In this document: positions 52,908 through 62,343 of the stretch, piece after piece
Position numbering within the stretch: position 1 is the first letter of the stretch
Layout of the letters: each line of letters begins with the position of its first letter
DNA from: Schlegelella_A sp036272325
Lineage (GTDB): Bacteria; Pseudomonadota; Gammaproteobacteria; Burkholderiales; Burkholderiaceae_C
Direction: 5' to 3'
NCBI GenBank assembly: GCA_036272325.1
Contig: DATAYY010000018.1
Span: 4,413 to 68,412 of the forward strand
Length of the DNA stretch: 64,000 bases
The notes under the pieces: generated by a model
What the model was told of the DNA's origin: nothing
Database searches by the model: none
Seen by the model: the letters and a program-made list of their open reading frames with translations, nothing else
Position numbers and translations under genes: made by a program

Positions 52908-52968
52908 GAGGAAGGCTCCATGAAGGTCGGCGCCGATCGACGCGGCGCACGCGATGTGGACGACGCGC

Positions 52969-53781
52969 TCAGCGCCGCGCCACCTCGCGCTGGATCGCAT
53001 CGCGCGTGCGGGCGACGATGAGGTCGAGGCCGGCACGACCGGCGGCAACGCTCGCCCGCCGCGGATCGCCGGAGACGCCTTCGGCGGCGCCGAGCGCGCT
53101 GCCGTCGTGCAGGCGTTCGCTGCGGACGAGCTGCGCGTCGACGGCCAGCGCGAGCGAAGTGTCGGCGGCGCCGGCGTGCTTGCCGATCTCGGCATCGCTC
53201 AAGCCTTGCTTGCGCAGCAGCTCGGCAAAGCCGCGGTCGGCGGCGAGGTAGTACTCCTCGATCGCATGGACACGCACCGGCGTCGCGGCCCACTCGCGGT
53301 CGAGTCTTGCCGCGACCCTGGCGAGGCTCTTCTGGTAGCCGCCATGGTCGCCGATCAGGACGATGTCGCGAAAGCCGTGCTGGCGAAAGCTCCGCGCCGC
53401 GCCCTCAAGCGTCGCCTCGAACGCCGCATCCGGAATGCTGATCGTGCCGGCGAAGCGCATGTGCCCTGAAGGCGGCGTGATGCTGCCCTCCGGGACGTAG
53501 GCGATCACCGGCGCGACGATCGCGTTGCCGAGGCTCGCCGCGATGCGACCGGCAAGCGCTCGGGCGCGCGCGTTGTGCTTGCCGAGGACGATCTGCGGGC
53601 CGCTCTGCTCGGTGCCACCGACGGGGACGATCACCGTCGTCTTGCCGACGGCGAGGGCGTCGCGCACCTCGGTCCACGTCAGCTCTTCGAGAAAGACGCT
53701 CTTCGCGGGCTCGGCGGCGGTGGCGTGACAGCTGCCGACGGCGAGCAGCGCGGCGGCGAGGCAACAGCGGAGTGCGAACAT
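52969..53781 (-). CDS. Secreted creatininase-family protein
   Basis: A 270-residue protein with a signal peptide (LRCCLAAALLAVGSCHATAA, about residues 4-23) and a creatininase fold: VFLEELTWTEVRDAL, VPVGGTEQSGPQIVLGKHN (53-70) and IGDHGGYQ. In classical cytoplasmic enzymes the first motif reads EQHGPHLPLGTD and supplies metal ligands. Here E58 remains, but the histidines are replaced by S60 and Q62, with H69 further on. Exported relatives show related substitutions, so this may be a distinct subgroup with altered or no metal chemistry. The start has a -10 box six bases upstream and no Shine-Dalgarno sequence. Confidence 0.8.
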   Translation of the reverse strand: MFALRCCLAAALLAVGSCHATAAEPAKSVFLEELTWTEVRDALAVGKTTVIVPVGGTEQSGPQIVLGKHNARARALAGRIAASLGNAIVAPVIAYVPEGSITPPSGHMRFAGTISIPDAAFEATLEGAARSFRQHGFRDIVLIGDHGGYQKSLARVAARLDREWAATPVRVHAIEEYYLAADRGFAELLRKQGLSDAEIGKHAGAADTSLALAVDAQLVRSERLHDGSALGAAEGVSGDPRRASVAAGRAGLDLIVARTRDAIQREVARR

Positions 53782-53787
53782 GGCGCG

Positions 53788-53793
53788 ATCTTA
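53788..53793 (-). promoter_or_regulatory. -10 box TAAGAT six bases from the creatininase-like start
   Basis: On the minus strand TAAGAT is followed by CGCGCC and ATG. There is no Shine-Dalgarno sequence, so a leaderless transcript is probable. Confidence 0.45.
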
Positions 53794-53833
53794 GCGAGCA
53801 CGCGTCCCGCCAACCGGGTTCGCGGCCCCGGGG

Positions 53834-55360
<1,527 letters not shown>

Positions 55361-55397
55361 CGTCGTCTCCTCGGCAGCCGATGCAAGAATAGTCGCG

Positions 55398-56996
55398 ATG
55401 CCGACCACCGCAGACGACCGGATCCCAACCGCCGCCCGCCGCGAGGTCGACGTCCTCGTCGTCGGCGGCGGTATCAACGGCGCCGGCATCGCGCGCGACC
55501 TCGCCGGCCGCGGCGCGCGGGTGCTGCTATGCGAGAAGGACGACCTCGCCGCGCACACCTCGTCGGCGTCGACGAAGCTCATCCACGGCGGCTTGCGCTA
55601 TCTCGAGTACTACGAGTTCGCGCTGGTGAAGAAGGCGCTCGCCGAGCGCGAGGTGCTGCTGAAGGGCGCGCCGCACATCATGTCGCCGCTGCGCTTCGTG
55701 ATGCCGCACGACCCGTCGATGCGACCGGTGTGGATGATCCGGATCGGCCTCTTCCTCTACGACCATCTCGCCCGCCGCGAGGTGCTGCCCGGATCGCGCG
55801 TAGTCGACCTGCACGCGCACGCCGCCGGCGGCCCGCTGAAGCCCGAGTTCACCAAGGGCTTCGTCTACTCCGATGGCTGGGTCGACGATGCGCGCCTGGT
55901 GACGCTGTGCGCCGTCGACGCCGCCGAGCACGGCGCGACGGTCCTCACCCGCACCGCGTGCGTCGACGCCGTGCGCGGCCCCGACCACTGGCAGGTACGG
56001 CTGGAGTCGGCGCGCGGCGGCACGCTGCAGGTCGCTGCGCGCAGCCTCGTCAACGCCACCGGGCCGTGGGCGGCCGAGTTCCTGATGGCGCACGCGCACG
56101 CCGCCGATCGCGTCCACCTTCGCCTCGTCAAGGGCAGCCACATCGTCGTGCCCAGGATTTTCGAGCACGACCACGCGTACATTTTCCAGAACGCCGATGG
56201 CCGCATCATCTTCGCGATCCCTTACGAAGGTGCGTTCACGCTGATCGGGACGACCGACGTCGAGCACCACGGCGCGATCGGCGACGCCCACGCCGACGCC
56301 GGCGAGATCGAGTACCTCTGCATTCAGGCGAGCCGCTATTTCGCGCGTGTGATCACGCCGGCGCAGGTCGTCTGGACCTACAGCGGCGTGCGGCCGCTGC
56401 TCGACGACGAGTCTGGCAATCCGGCCGCGGTGACGCGCGACTATCGGCTCGAGCTCGACCGCGACGGCGGCGCACCGCTGCTCTCGGTCTGGGGCGGAAA
56501 GCTGACAACCTTTCGCAAGCTCGCCGAGGAAACCGCCGAGCTGCTCGCTCCCGCCCTCCCTGGAGTCGAGTTGCGCGGGCCGTGGACGGCGTCGGCGCCG
56601 CTGCCCGGCGGTGACCTGGGCCGGTTCCTCGGTGACGACGCGCCGCCGCCGGCTGCGGTCGCCGCAATCTTCGCGCGGTTCGTCGACGCGTTGCGCGAGC
56701 GCCATCCGCAGATCGAGTCGGCGCTCGTGCATCGCCTCGCTCGCTGCTACGGAACGCGTGCGGTGGCGCTGCTCGCGCGAGGGCTCGGCACCGAGATCGC
56801 TCCCGGCGTCTTCGCCGGCGAGCTCGCCCACCTGCGTGTGCACGAGTGGGCGCGCACCGGCGACGACGTGCTCTGGCGCCGGACCAAGCTCGGCCTTCAC
56901 CTCGACGCTGCCGGCCGCGCCGCGGTCGACGCCTGGATGGCGGTGCAAGGCGAAGACGAGCGTGCGTTCGATGCCGAGGACGTCAGGCTCGGCTAG
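55398..56996 (+). CDS. glpD: Glycerol-3-phosphate dehydrogenase (FAD, aerobic)
   Basis: A 532-residue membrane-associated flavoenzyme that oxidises glycerol 3-phosphate to dihydroxyacetone phosphate and passes electrons to quinone. The FAD motif VLVVGGGINGAGIARDLAG is followed by TSSASTKLIHGGLRYLEYYEF and PHIMSPLRFVMPHD, both GlpD signatures. TTFRKLAEETAELL marks the C-terminal region. ATG 55398 lacks a ribosome-binding site, and an AAGAAT box sits 7 bases upstream, so initiation may be leaderless. It forms a pathway pair with glpK across a short divergent promoter. Confidence 0.95.
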   Translation: MPTTADDRIPTAARREVDVLVVGGGINGAGIARDLAGRGARVLLCEKDDLAAHTSSASTKLIHGGLRYLEYYEFALVKKALAEREVLLKGAPHIMSPLRFVMPHDPSMRPVWMIRIGLFLYDHLARREVLPGSRVVDLHAHAAGGPLKPEFTKGFVYSDGWVDDARLVTLCAVDAAEHGATVLTRTACVDAVRGPDHWQVRLESARGGTLQVAARSLVNATGPWAAEFLMAHAHAADRVHLRLVKGSHIVVPRIFEHDHAYIFQNADGRIIFAIPYEGAFTLIGTTDVEHHGAIGDAHADAGEIEYLCIQASRYFARVITPAQVVWTYSGVRPLLDDESGNPAAVTRDYRLELDRDGGAPLLSVWGGKLTTFRKLAEETAELLAPALPGVELRGPWTASAPLPGGDLGRFLGDDAPPPAAVAAIFARFVDALRERHPQIESALVHRLARCYGTRAVALLARGLGTEIAPGVFAGELAHLRVHEWARTGDDVLWRRTKLGLHLDAAGRAAVDAWMAVQGEDERAFDAEDVRLG

Positions 56997-57002
56997 AGCC
57001 GC

Positions 57003-57512
57003 TCAGCGAACGAGCGGCGCGTCGGGCAGCTCGTTGACGTCGCGGTCGCCCGGCTGCGCGGCGAAGTAGCGCACGAGCAGCGCATCGACAGCATCGACGG
57101 CGCGCAGCAGCCCGCCCTCGTAGTCGCTGCCCTGGAATGCGCTCTTCATTGACTCGGCGATCTGCGCCCATTCGGCCGCCGGGACGTGCCGGTTCAGGCC
57201 GCGGTCGGCCACGATCTCGATCGCGTGCTCGGCGAGCAGGAGGTAGATCAGGACGCCGTTGTTCCGCTCGGTGTCCCAGATGCCGAGCTTGCCGAACATC
57301 GCGATCGCGCGATCGCGCGGCTTCGCCTTGCGGCGCAGGTAGCTGAGCGGGAGGCCCGCTTCGACGACGACGCGGATCTCGCCGCTGTGGCGCTTCTCGC
57401 TCGCGCCGACGCGGGCCTCGATGCGCGCAAGCGCTTCCTTCGTCAGCGTCCGTCGGGCATCGCTCTCGTCGAGCATGCGGTGCTTGAGGAGGCGAAAGGT
57501 CCAGTGCGCCAT
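57003..57512 (-). CDS. TPM-domain (DUF477/YgcG-like) protein, short
   Basis: A 169-residue cytosolic or peripheral protein with a TPM domain: RIEARVGASEKRHSGEIRVVVE, then RAIAMFGKLGIWDTERNNGVLIYLLLAE and HAIEIVADRGLNRHVP. It lacks the signal and the glycine tail of its upstream neighbour. TPM proteins studied in plants and bacteria are linked to membrane protein repair or phosphatase-like activity; here the role is unknown. The ATG shares one base with the upstream stop (TGATGG), the third gene of the lemA operon. Confidence 0.85.
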   Translation of the reverse strand: MAHWTFRLLKHRMLDESDARRTLTKEALARIEARVGASEKRHSGEIRVVVEAGLPLSYLRRKAKPRDRAIAMFGKLGIWDTERNNGVLIYLLLAEHAIEIVADRGLNRHVPAAEWAQIAESMKSAFQGSDYEGGLLRAVDAVDALLVRYFAAQPGDRDVNELPDAPLVR

Positions 57513-58429
57513 CACCACCGCCCCGAGGCGCCGCCGCCGTCGAAACTGCCGCCGCCGCCCGAGCTGAAGCCGCCGCCACCGCCGCCGAATCCGCCGCCGC
57601 CACCGCCGAAGCCTCCCGGCCCGCCGCCCCAGATCACCGGGCCGCCGAAGCCGCCGCCGCGCCCGCCCATGCCCATGATGCCGACGAGAAAGAGCGCGAC
57701 CACGCCGGCACCGACTCCGAGCAGCAGGCTCGCCGTCAGCCACCAGCCGAGCGCGCCGACGGCAGCGCCGGTCGCGACCGCGCCGACCTTCCTGCCCATG
57801 ACGCTGCCGAGCAGGCGGCCGATGATCGGCACGCCGACGAAGAGGAAGATCGCGAGGTCCTGCAGGCTGAATCCGCGTTGCGCCGACGGCCGCGCACGCG
57901 CGCTTGGCTGCGCCGACGGCGGCGGCAGCTGCTCGCCGGCGATGAGCCCTGCGATGCGGTCGACCGCCGTGTTCAGGCCGCCGGCGAAGTCGCCGGCGCG
58001 AAACGCCGGCTTGATCTGCTCGTTGATGATGCGGCCGGCGATGACGTCGGGGATCGCGCCCTCGAGCGTCGCCGCGACCTGGATGTTGACGTCGCGGTCG
58101 TTCTTGGCGACCGTGAGCAGGAGCCCGTCGCCGACCCCCTTGCGGCCGATCTTCCACGTCGAGGCGACACGCTGCGCGAACGAGGCGATGTCCTCGGGGC
58201 GCGCGGTCGGCACGATGAGGATGACGATCTGGGCGCCGTTCTTGGCTTCGATCGCCGCCAGCTTGTTGCTGAGCGCGCTCGCCTGCGCGCTCGTCAACGT
58301 CGCCGTCTGGTCGATCACGCGGCCGGTCAGGACCGGCACCGGAACGACGTCTTCGGCACGGGCGACGCCGAGGGCGAGCGCGGCGACGAAGGCCGCGGCG
58401 GCGAGAAGCGCGCGCATCGCGATGCCCAT
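57512..58429 (-). CDS. TPM-domain (YgcG family) membrane protein with glycine-rich tail
   Basis: A 305-residue exported protein. A signal peptide (ALLAAAAFVAALALGVARA) precedes the TPM domain (VLTGRVIDQTATLTSAQASALSNKLAAIEAKNG, KGVGDGLLLTVAKNDRDVNIQVA). Two hydrophobic segments (VPIIGRLLGSVMG and WWLTASLLLGVGAGVVALFLVGIMG) and a long run of glycine, serine and phenylalanine end the protein. This matches YgcG-type proteins found beside LemA. ATG 58429 or ATG 58417 may be the start; neither has a clear ribosome-binding site. The second gene of the operon. Confidence 0.88.
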   Translation of the reverse strand: MGIAMRALLAAAAFVAALALGVARAEDVVPVPVLTGRVIDQTATLTSAQASALSNKLAAIEAKNGAQIVILIVPTARPEDIASFAQRVASTWKIGRKGVGDGLLLTVAKNDRDVNIQVAATLEGAIPDVIAGRIINEQIKPAFRAGDFAGGLNTAVDRIAGLIAGEQLPPPSAQPSARARPSAQRGFSLQDLAIFLFVGVPIIGRLLGSVMGRKVGAVATGAAVGALGWWLTASLLLGVGAGVVALFLVGIMGMGGRGGGFGGPVIWGGGPGGFGGGGGGFGGGGGGFSSGGGGSFDGGGASGRW

Positions 58430-58446
58430 TAGCGCCGGGTCCGAGG

Positions 58447-59076
58447 TCAGCGCGACGCGGGCTTCTCGAAGCTCACCGGCGGTGGCACCGAGATCTGCGC
58501 CTCATTCGCCACCGTGAAGCCCGGCTTGGTCTTGTAGCCGAAGATCATCGCCGTGAAATTGCTCGGCACGCTGCGCACCTTGGTGTTGTACTGCTGAACG
58601 GCGGCGATGTACTTGTTGCGGGCGACGGTGATCCGGTTCTCCGTCCCTTCGAGCTGGACGCGCAGGTCCTGGAAGGCGGAGTTCGCCTGCAGGGTCGGAT
58701 AGTTCTCCGAGACGGCGATCAGCCGGCTGAGCGCGCTGCTCAGCTCGCCCTGCGCCTGCTGGAACTTGTTGAATGCGACCGGGTCGTTGACGAGCTCCGG
58801 GGTCGCCTGGATCGACGTCGCCTTGGCGCGCGCCTCGATCACCTTGGTGAGCGTCTCCTGCTCGAAGTTGGCCTGGCCCTTGACCGTCGCGACAATGTTC
58901 GGAATCAGGTCGGCGCGGCGCTGGTACTGCGCCAGCACCTCGGCCCACGCGGCGGTGACCTGCTCGTCGAGGCTTTGGAATTCGTTGTAGCCGCAGCCCG
59001 GCAAGCCGACGATCGCAGCGAGGGCGAACGCGGCGACACAGAGCCGCCGCAGCGCCGGCAATAGAGAACGAGGCAT
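58447..59076 (-). CDS. lemA: LemA family lipoprotein
   Basis: A 209-residue protein. A basic start and hydrophobic stretch end in the lipobox LPGC near residue 28. The LemA body is a four-helix bundle with YNEFQSLDEQVTAAWAEVLAQYQRRADLIPN and NRITVARNKYIAAVQQYN. GGGAGG lies 7 bases before the ATG. LemA proteins partner with TPM proteins, which follow immediately. A TAGGAT box sits 25 bases before the start, within the CTATCCTAGCGCGG element. The molecular function is unknown. Confidence 0.92.
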   Translation of the reverse strand: MPRSLLPALRRLCVAAFALAAIVGLPGCGYNEFQSLDEQVTAAWAEVLAQYQRRADLIPNIVATVKGQANFEQETLTKVIEARAKATSIQATPELVNDPVAFNKFQQAQGELSSALSRLIAVSENYPTLQANSAFQDLRVQLEGTENRITVARNKYIAAVQQYNTKVRSVPSNFTAMIFGYKTKPGFTVANEAQISVPPPVSFEKPASR

Positions 59077-59099
59077 CGGATTCCTCCCTGGAAGCTCGT

Positions 59100-59113
59100 C
59101 TATCCTAGCGCGG
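59100..59113 (-). promoter_or_regulatory. Promoter-like element CTATCCTAGCGCGG upstream of lemA
   Basis: On the minus strand it supplies TAGGAT as -10. A start point about 7 bases further would give a leader of some 18 bases that includes the Shine-Dalgarno box. It matches the element upstream of maeB (43829-43842) in 13 of 14 bases. Confidence 0.45.
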
Positions 59114-59143
59114 ACGGCGTCGCGCGCACGCTCGCAGCGGCGC

Positions 59144-59149
59144 TATCCT
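59144..59149 (+). promoter_or_regulatory. -10 box TATCCT six bases from the start codon
   Basis: TATCCT, then CGAACC, then ATG at 59156. No Shine-Dalgarno sequence is seen, which suggests a leaderless message. Confidence 0.45.
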
Positions 59150-59155
59150 CGAACC

Positions 59156-60040
59156 ATGGCTGCCGCAACGTCTGCACCGGCTTTCGCGAGCCACGGGCCG
59201 CACGGCCCACAATCGCCACTCATCCTCGACTCACCGCACTCGGGCTTCGATTTCCCTGACGACTTCGGCTCGATCCTGAGCGAGTTCGATCTCCGCGAGG
59301 GCGAGGACTGCTTCGTCGACGAGCTCTATCTGCCGGCGACCGAGCGCGGTGTCGGTCTGATCGCGGCGCTCGCGCCCCGCACGTACATCGACTTCAATCG
59401 CCACGTCGGCGACGTCGACCTCGCCCTCATCGAAGGCGGCCGCTGGCCCGACGAGCATGTGCCGAGCGGCAAGGCGCGCCTCGGCAAGGCGCTCGTCTGG
59501 CGAACGCTCGACGACGGCCGGTCGATCTACGACCGCAAGCTCGCGGTCGACGAGGTTCGTCGGCGCATCGAGCGCTTTCACCGCCCGTACCACGACGCCG
59601 TGCGCGACCGCATCGCGACGACGCACGCGCGATTCGGCCGCAGCTGGCACATCGACTGTCATTCGATGAATGCCGTCGGTGGCGCACAGGCCGAAGGCGG
59701 CGCCGGCCGCGCCCGCCCCGACTTCGTCGTCGGCGATCGCGACGGCACGACCTGCGACGCGGCGTTCACCGAGCTCGTGCGCGGCACGCTCGCGGCGATG
59801 GGCTACGACGTCCGTGTCAACGATCCGTACAAGGGCGTCGAGCTCGTTCGCGCCTATTCGAACCCCGCGGAGGGTCGCATGAGTCTGCAGCTCGAGATCA
59901 ACAAGCGTCTCTACATGGACGAGGCGACGCGGACCAGAAACGGCAACTTCGAGACTCTGCAGCGGCAGCTGCTCGAGCTCGTCGACGCAGTGCTCGACTA
60001 CACGCGAAGCGCGCTCGCCGCGCGGGCAGGCGCGCGGTGA
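59156..60040 (+). CDS. N-formylglutamate amidohydrolase family protein
   Basis: A 294-residue hydrolase. PLILDSPHSGFDFPDDF, ELYLPATERGVGLIAALAPRTYIDFNR and HIDCHSMNAVG are the family's metal and substrate motifs. The reaction in histidine catabolism yields glutamate and formate, but no hut genes surround it, so it may act on another formyl or acyl amino acid. The stop overlaps the DUF4326 start (GTGA). Initiation appears leaderless from the TATCCT box. Confidence 0.9.
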   Translation: MAAATSAPAFASHGPHGPQSPLILDSPHSGFDFPDDFGSILSEFDLREGEDCFVDELYLPATERGVGLIAALAPRTYIDFNRHVGDVDLALIEGGRWPDEHVPSGKARLGKALVWRTLDDGRSIYDRKLAVDEVRRRIERFHRPYHDAVRDRIATTHARFGRSWHIDCHSMNAVGGAQAEGGAGRARPDFVVGDRDGTTCDAAFTELVRGTLAAMGYDVRVNDPYKGVELVRAYSNPAEGRMSLQLEINKRLYMDEATRTRNGNFETLQRQLLELVDAVLDYTRSALAARAGAR

Positions 60041-60363
60041 GCGGCGCCGCGCGCGCCGGCCTGCCGCAACGCGTCCAGCTCAAGCGCAGCGCCGGCTGGA
60101 AGATGCCGCCCAACACCGTCAAGGTCGACCGCACGACACGCTGGGGCAACCCATTCACGATCGCCGAGTGCGGCAGCGTCGCCGCGGCGGTGGCCAAGCA
60201 CGGGCGGTGGATGCGCGGCGAGATCGCGGCGCCCGGCGGCGTCGAGCCGCCGACGAAGGAAGCCTTGCGTGCAACGCTCGCGGGGCGCAATCTCGCCTGC
60301 TGGTGCGCCCTCAACGGGCCGTGCCACGCCGATCTGCTGCTGGCGCTCGCCAACAGCCGCTGA
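60037..60363 (+). CDS. DUF4326 family protein
   Basis: A 108-residue cytosolic protein: VQLKRSAGWKMPPNTVKVDR, TRWGNPF and LACWCALNGPCHADLLL match DUF4326. The CWC...CHAD motif holds cysteines and a histidine that could bind a metal, although no activity is known. GTG 60037 overlaps the previous stop, so it is cotranslated with the N-formylglutamate amidohydrolase-like gene. A convergent small gene follows after an inverted repeat that may terminate transcription. Confidence 0.85.
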   Translation: MSGAARAGLPQRVQLKRSAGWKMPPNTVKVDRTTRWGNPFTIAECGSVAAAVAKHGRWMRGEIAAPGGVEPPTKEALRATLAGRNLACWCALNGPCHADLLLALANSR

Positions 60364-60376
60364 TCTCCGGCGCCAC

Positions 60377-60398
60377 TTGCCCGTCTGACGCCGGGCAA
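60377..60398. terminator. Inverted repeat between convergent genes, candidate terminator
   Basis: TTGCCCG (60377-60383) and CGGGCAA (60392-60398) form a perfect seven-pair stem with an 8-base loop in the 79-base space between the convergent genes. No clear U-tract follows on either side, so efficiency is uncertain. Confidence 0.35.
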
Positions 60399-60442
60399 CC
60401 TCTCGGTGTGACGGCCGCGCCAAGCGCTGTCGCGCCGTTGCC

Positions 60443-60682
60443 TCAGCCGATGCGCTCGAGCCTCAGGGTCGATCCATGCACGCGCATCGCGCCGTCGCGG
60501 TCGACGTCGAGAGGACGGCCGTCGGCGAGCTTGTACTCGGCCTGCCCGGTCGGCTCCCATTGCTCGTGCGCCGCGGCGGGCCAGTGGACACGGGCCAGGT
60601 GCTCGTAGCCGTGCACCGCGTACATCTTGCCGTCGTCGCCGCGTGCCTTGAACGCCTCCAGGCGTCGAAGCGTTTTTTCCAT
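60443..60682 (-). CDS. Small conserved-looking hypothetical protein
   Basis: A 79-residue protein with no signal peptide or membrane segment. It is rich in charged and aromatic residues and has two beta-like stretches (MYAVHGYEHLARVHW and YKLADGRPLDVDRDGAMRV), suggesting a small beta fold. The start is supported by GAGGAG 6 bases upstream. I do not recognise the family. It stands alone, 177 bases from the MFS gene on the same strand, and that gap shows no feature that I can name. Confidence 0.6.
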   Translation of the reverse strand: MEKTLRRLEAFKARGDDGKMYAVHGYEHLARVHWPAAAHEQWEPTGQAEYKLADGRPLDVDRDGAMRVHGSTLRLERIG

Positions 60683-60859
60683 GTCGTTCTCCTCGATGGT
60701 CGAAGGTGCGCCCGCCTCGCCGGCGCGCGACCATGCAACACGACCAGAGGCAGGTGGCGCGCCCGCCTTGGTTCGAGCCCGTCTGCCGATCCGAGTTCCC
60801 CGCCCCGCGGTCGGGATCGCGGCGAGTCGCCGCGGACGCCCGCGCGTCGTCGGCCAGCG

Positions 60860-62320
60860 TCATCGCCCCGGATCGCCCGCCTGGCCCTCGGCGGTTCCGA
60901 GCGGTGGCGCGATGTCCTCGAGCGAGCGACGTTCGGCGTCGACCGCGTAGCGGGCCGCGACGAGCGCGGCCGCGAGCACCAGCACCGCGCCGACGACGTA
61001 GCCGTGGAAGACGTTCACGCGGTCGCCGGTCGCAATCAGGGCGCCGAAGATCGCCGGTGCCGCGAAGCCGCCGATGCCTGTTCCGACGGCGTAGAAGAGC
61101 GAGATCGAGAGCGCCCGCATCTCGAGCGGAAAGACCTCGGAGACGGTGAGATACGCCGAGCTCGCGGCTGCCGAGGCCAGAAAGAAGACCGCCGACCAGG
61201 CGAGGGTCTGGCTCCAGGCGTCGAGCGCGCCATTCAGGAATCCGATGCCGATGAGCAGCAGGCCGACGCCCGAGAGCGCGTAGGTCGCGGCGATCATCCG
61301 GCGCCGACCGACGCGGTCAAAGAGCGGCCCGAGCACGAGCGGACCGAGCACGTTGCCGAATGCGAACGGCACGATGTAGAGGCCGACGCTTGCATCGGCG
61401 ACGCCGTAGAACCGCGTCAGCACGAGCGCATAGGTGAAGAAGATCGCGTTGTAGAAGAACGCCTGCGAGACCATGAGCGAGAGCACGACGGTGCTGCGGC
61501 GGCGGTAGCGGCGCCACAGGACGCGCCCGACCTCGCCGAGCGTCGGCAGCACGCTCGTCGCGTAGGCGACGCCGGGCCCGAGCGGCGCCGCCGTGGCGGT
61601 GGCGAACGCAACGGGTCTTTGCTCGCGCACCTCCGCCTCGATCGCGTCGAGCATGCGCGCCGCCTCGTCGCCGCGGCCATGCGCGAGCAGCCAGCGCGGG
61701 CTTTCGGGCACGTGGCGGCGAACGAGCACGATCGCGACCGCGAGCACGGCTCCGAGCAGGAAGCCGGCGCGCCAGCCCCAGCGCGGGCCGAGCACGCGCT
61801 CGTCGAGCAGCACCAGGCTCAGCAGCGCGCCAAGCGCGGCGCCGATCCAGAAGCTGCCGTTGATGGCCAGGTTCACCTGTCCGCGAACGCGCGCCGGGAT
61901 CAGCTCGTCGATGGCCGAATTGATCGCCGCGTATTCGCCGCCGATGCCGACGCCGGTGAGGAAGCGGAACAACGCGAGGCTCGCGTAGCCCGGGGCGAGG
62001 CCGCTCGCCATCGTCGCCCACATGTAGACCCCGAGGGTGGTGAGGAAGAGGCGCTTCCTCCCGAGGCGATCGGCAAGGCGGCCGAAGACCAGCGCACCGA
62101 CGACCGCGCCGCCGACGTAGAGCGAGCCCATCCAGCCGACCTGCGCGGCGTCGAGCGCGAGGGTGTCGGGCCGCTCGAGGACGCTGCCGATCGAGCCGAC
62201 GATGGTCACCTCGAGGCCGTCGAGCACCCAGGCGCTGCCGAGCGCGAGCACGACCCGCCAGTGCCAGCGCGACCATGGCAGCCGGTCGAGCCGCGCGGGG
62301 GTGTCGGACGGCGCGTGCAT
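60860..62320 (-). CDS. MFS transporter, sugar-porter/AAHS-like
   Basis: A 486-residue inner-membrane transporter with 12 hydrophobic segments. The first helix has VLDGLEVTIVGSIGSVL. The cytoplasmic motif is GRLADRLGRKRLF, with a repeat at GPLFDRVGRRRMI in the second half. LFRFLTGVGIGGEYAAINSAIDE and HVPESPRWLLAHGR fit the sugar porter and aromatic-acid:H+ symporter families. The substrate may be an aromatic or organic acid in view of the catabolic surroundings. It lies 23 bases after CreC on the same strand and is probably cotranscribed. Confidence 0.9.
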   Translation of the reverse strand: MHAPSDTPARLDRLPWSRWHWRVVLALGSAWVLDGLEVTIVGSIGSVLERPDTLALDAAQVGWMGSLYVGGAVVGALVFGRLADRLGRKRLFLTTLGVYMWATMASGLAPGYASLALFRFLTGVGIGGEYAAINSAIDELIPARVRGQVNLAINGSFWIGAALGALLSLVLLDERVLGPRWGWRAGFLLGAVLAVAIVLVRRHVPESPRWLLAHGRGDEAARMLDAIEAEVREQRPVAFATATAAPLGPGVAYATSVLPTLGEVGRVLWRRYRRRSTVVLSLMVSQAFFYNAIFFTYALVLTRFYGVADASVGLYIVPFAFGNVLGPLVLGPLFDRVGRRRMIAATYALSGVGLLLIGIGFLNGALDAWSQTLAWSAVFFLASAAASSAYLTVSEVFPLEMRALSISLFYAVGTGIGGFAAPAIFGALIATGDRVNVFHGYVVGAVLVLAAALVAARYAVDAERRSLEDIAPPLGTAEGQAGDPGR

Positions 62321-62343
62321 CTGCGATCGCCGTCGGTCGACTC

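Noticed and set aside
57530..57660. Dense repeats as a possible CRISPR or minisatellite
   Set aside because: They are glycine codons of the YgcG-type tail; unit lengths are irregular and in frame.
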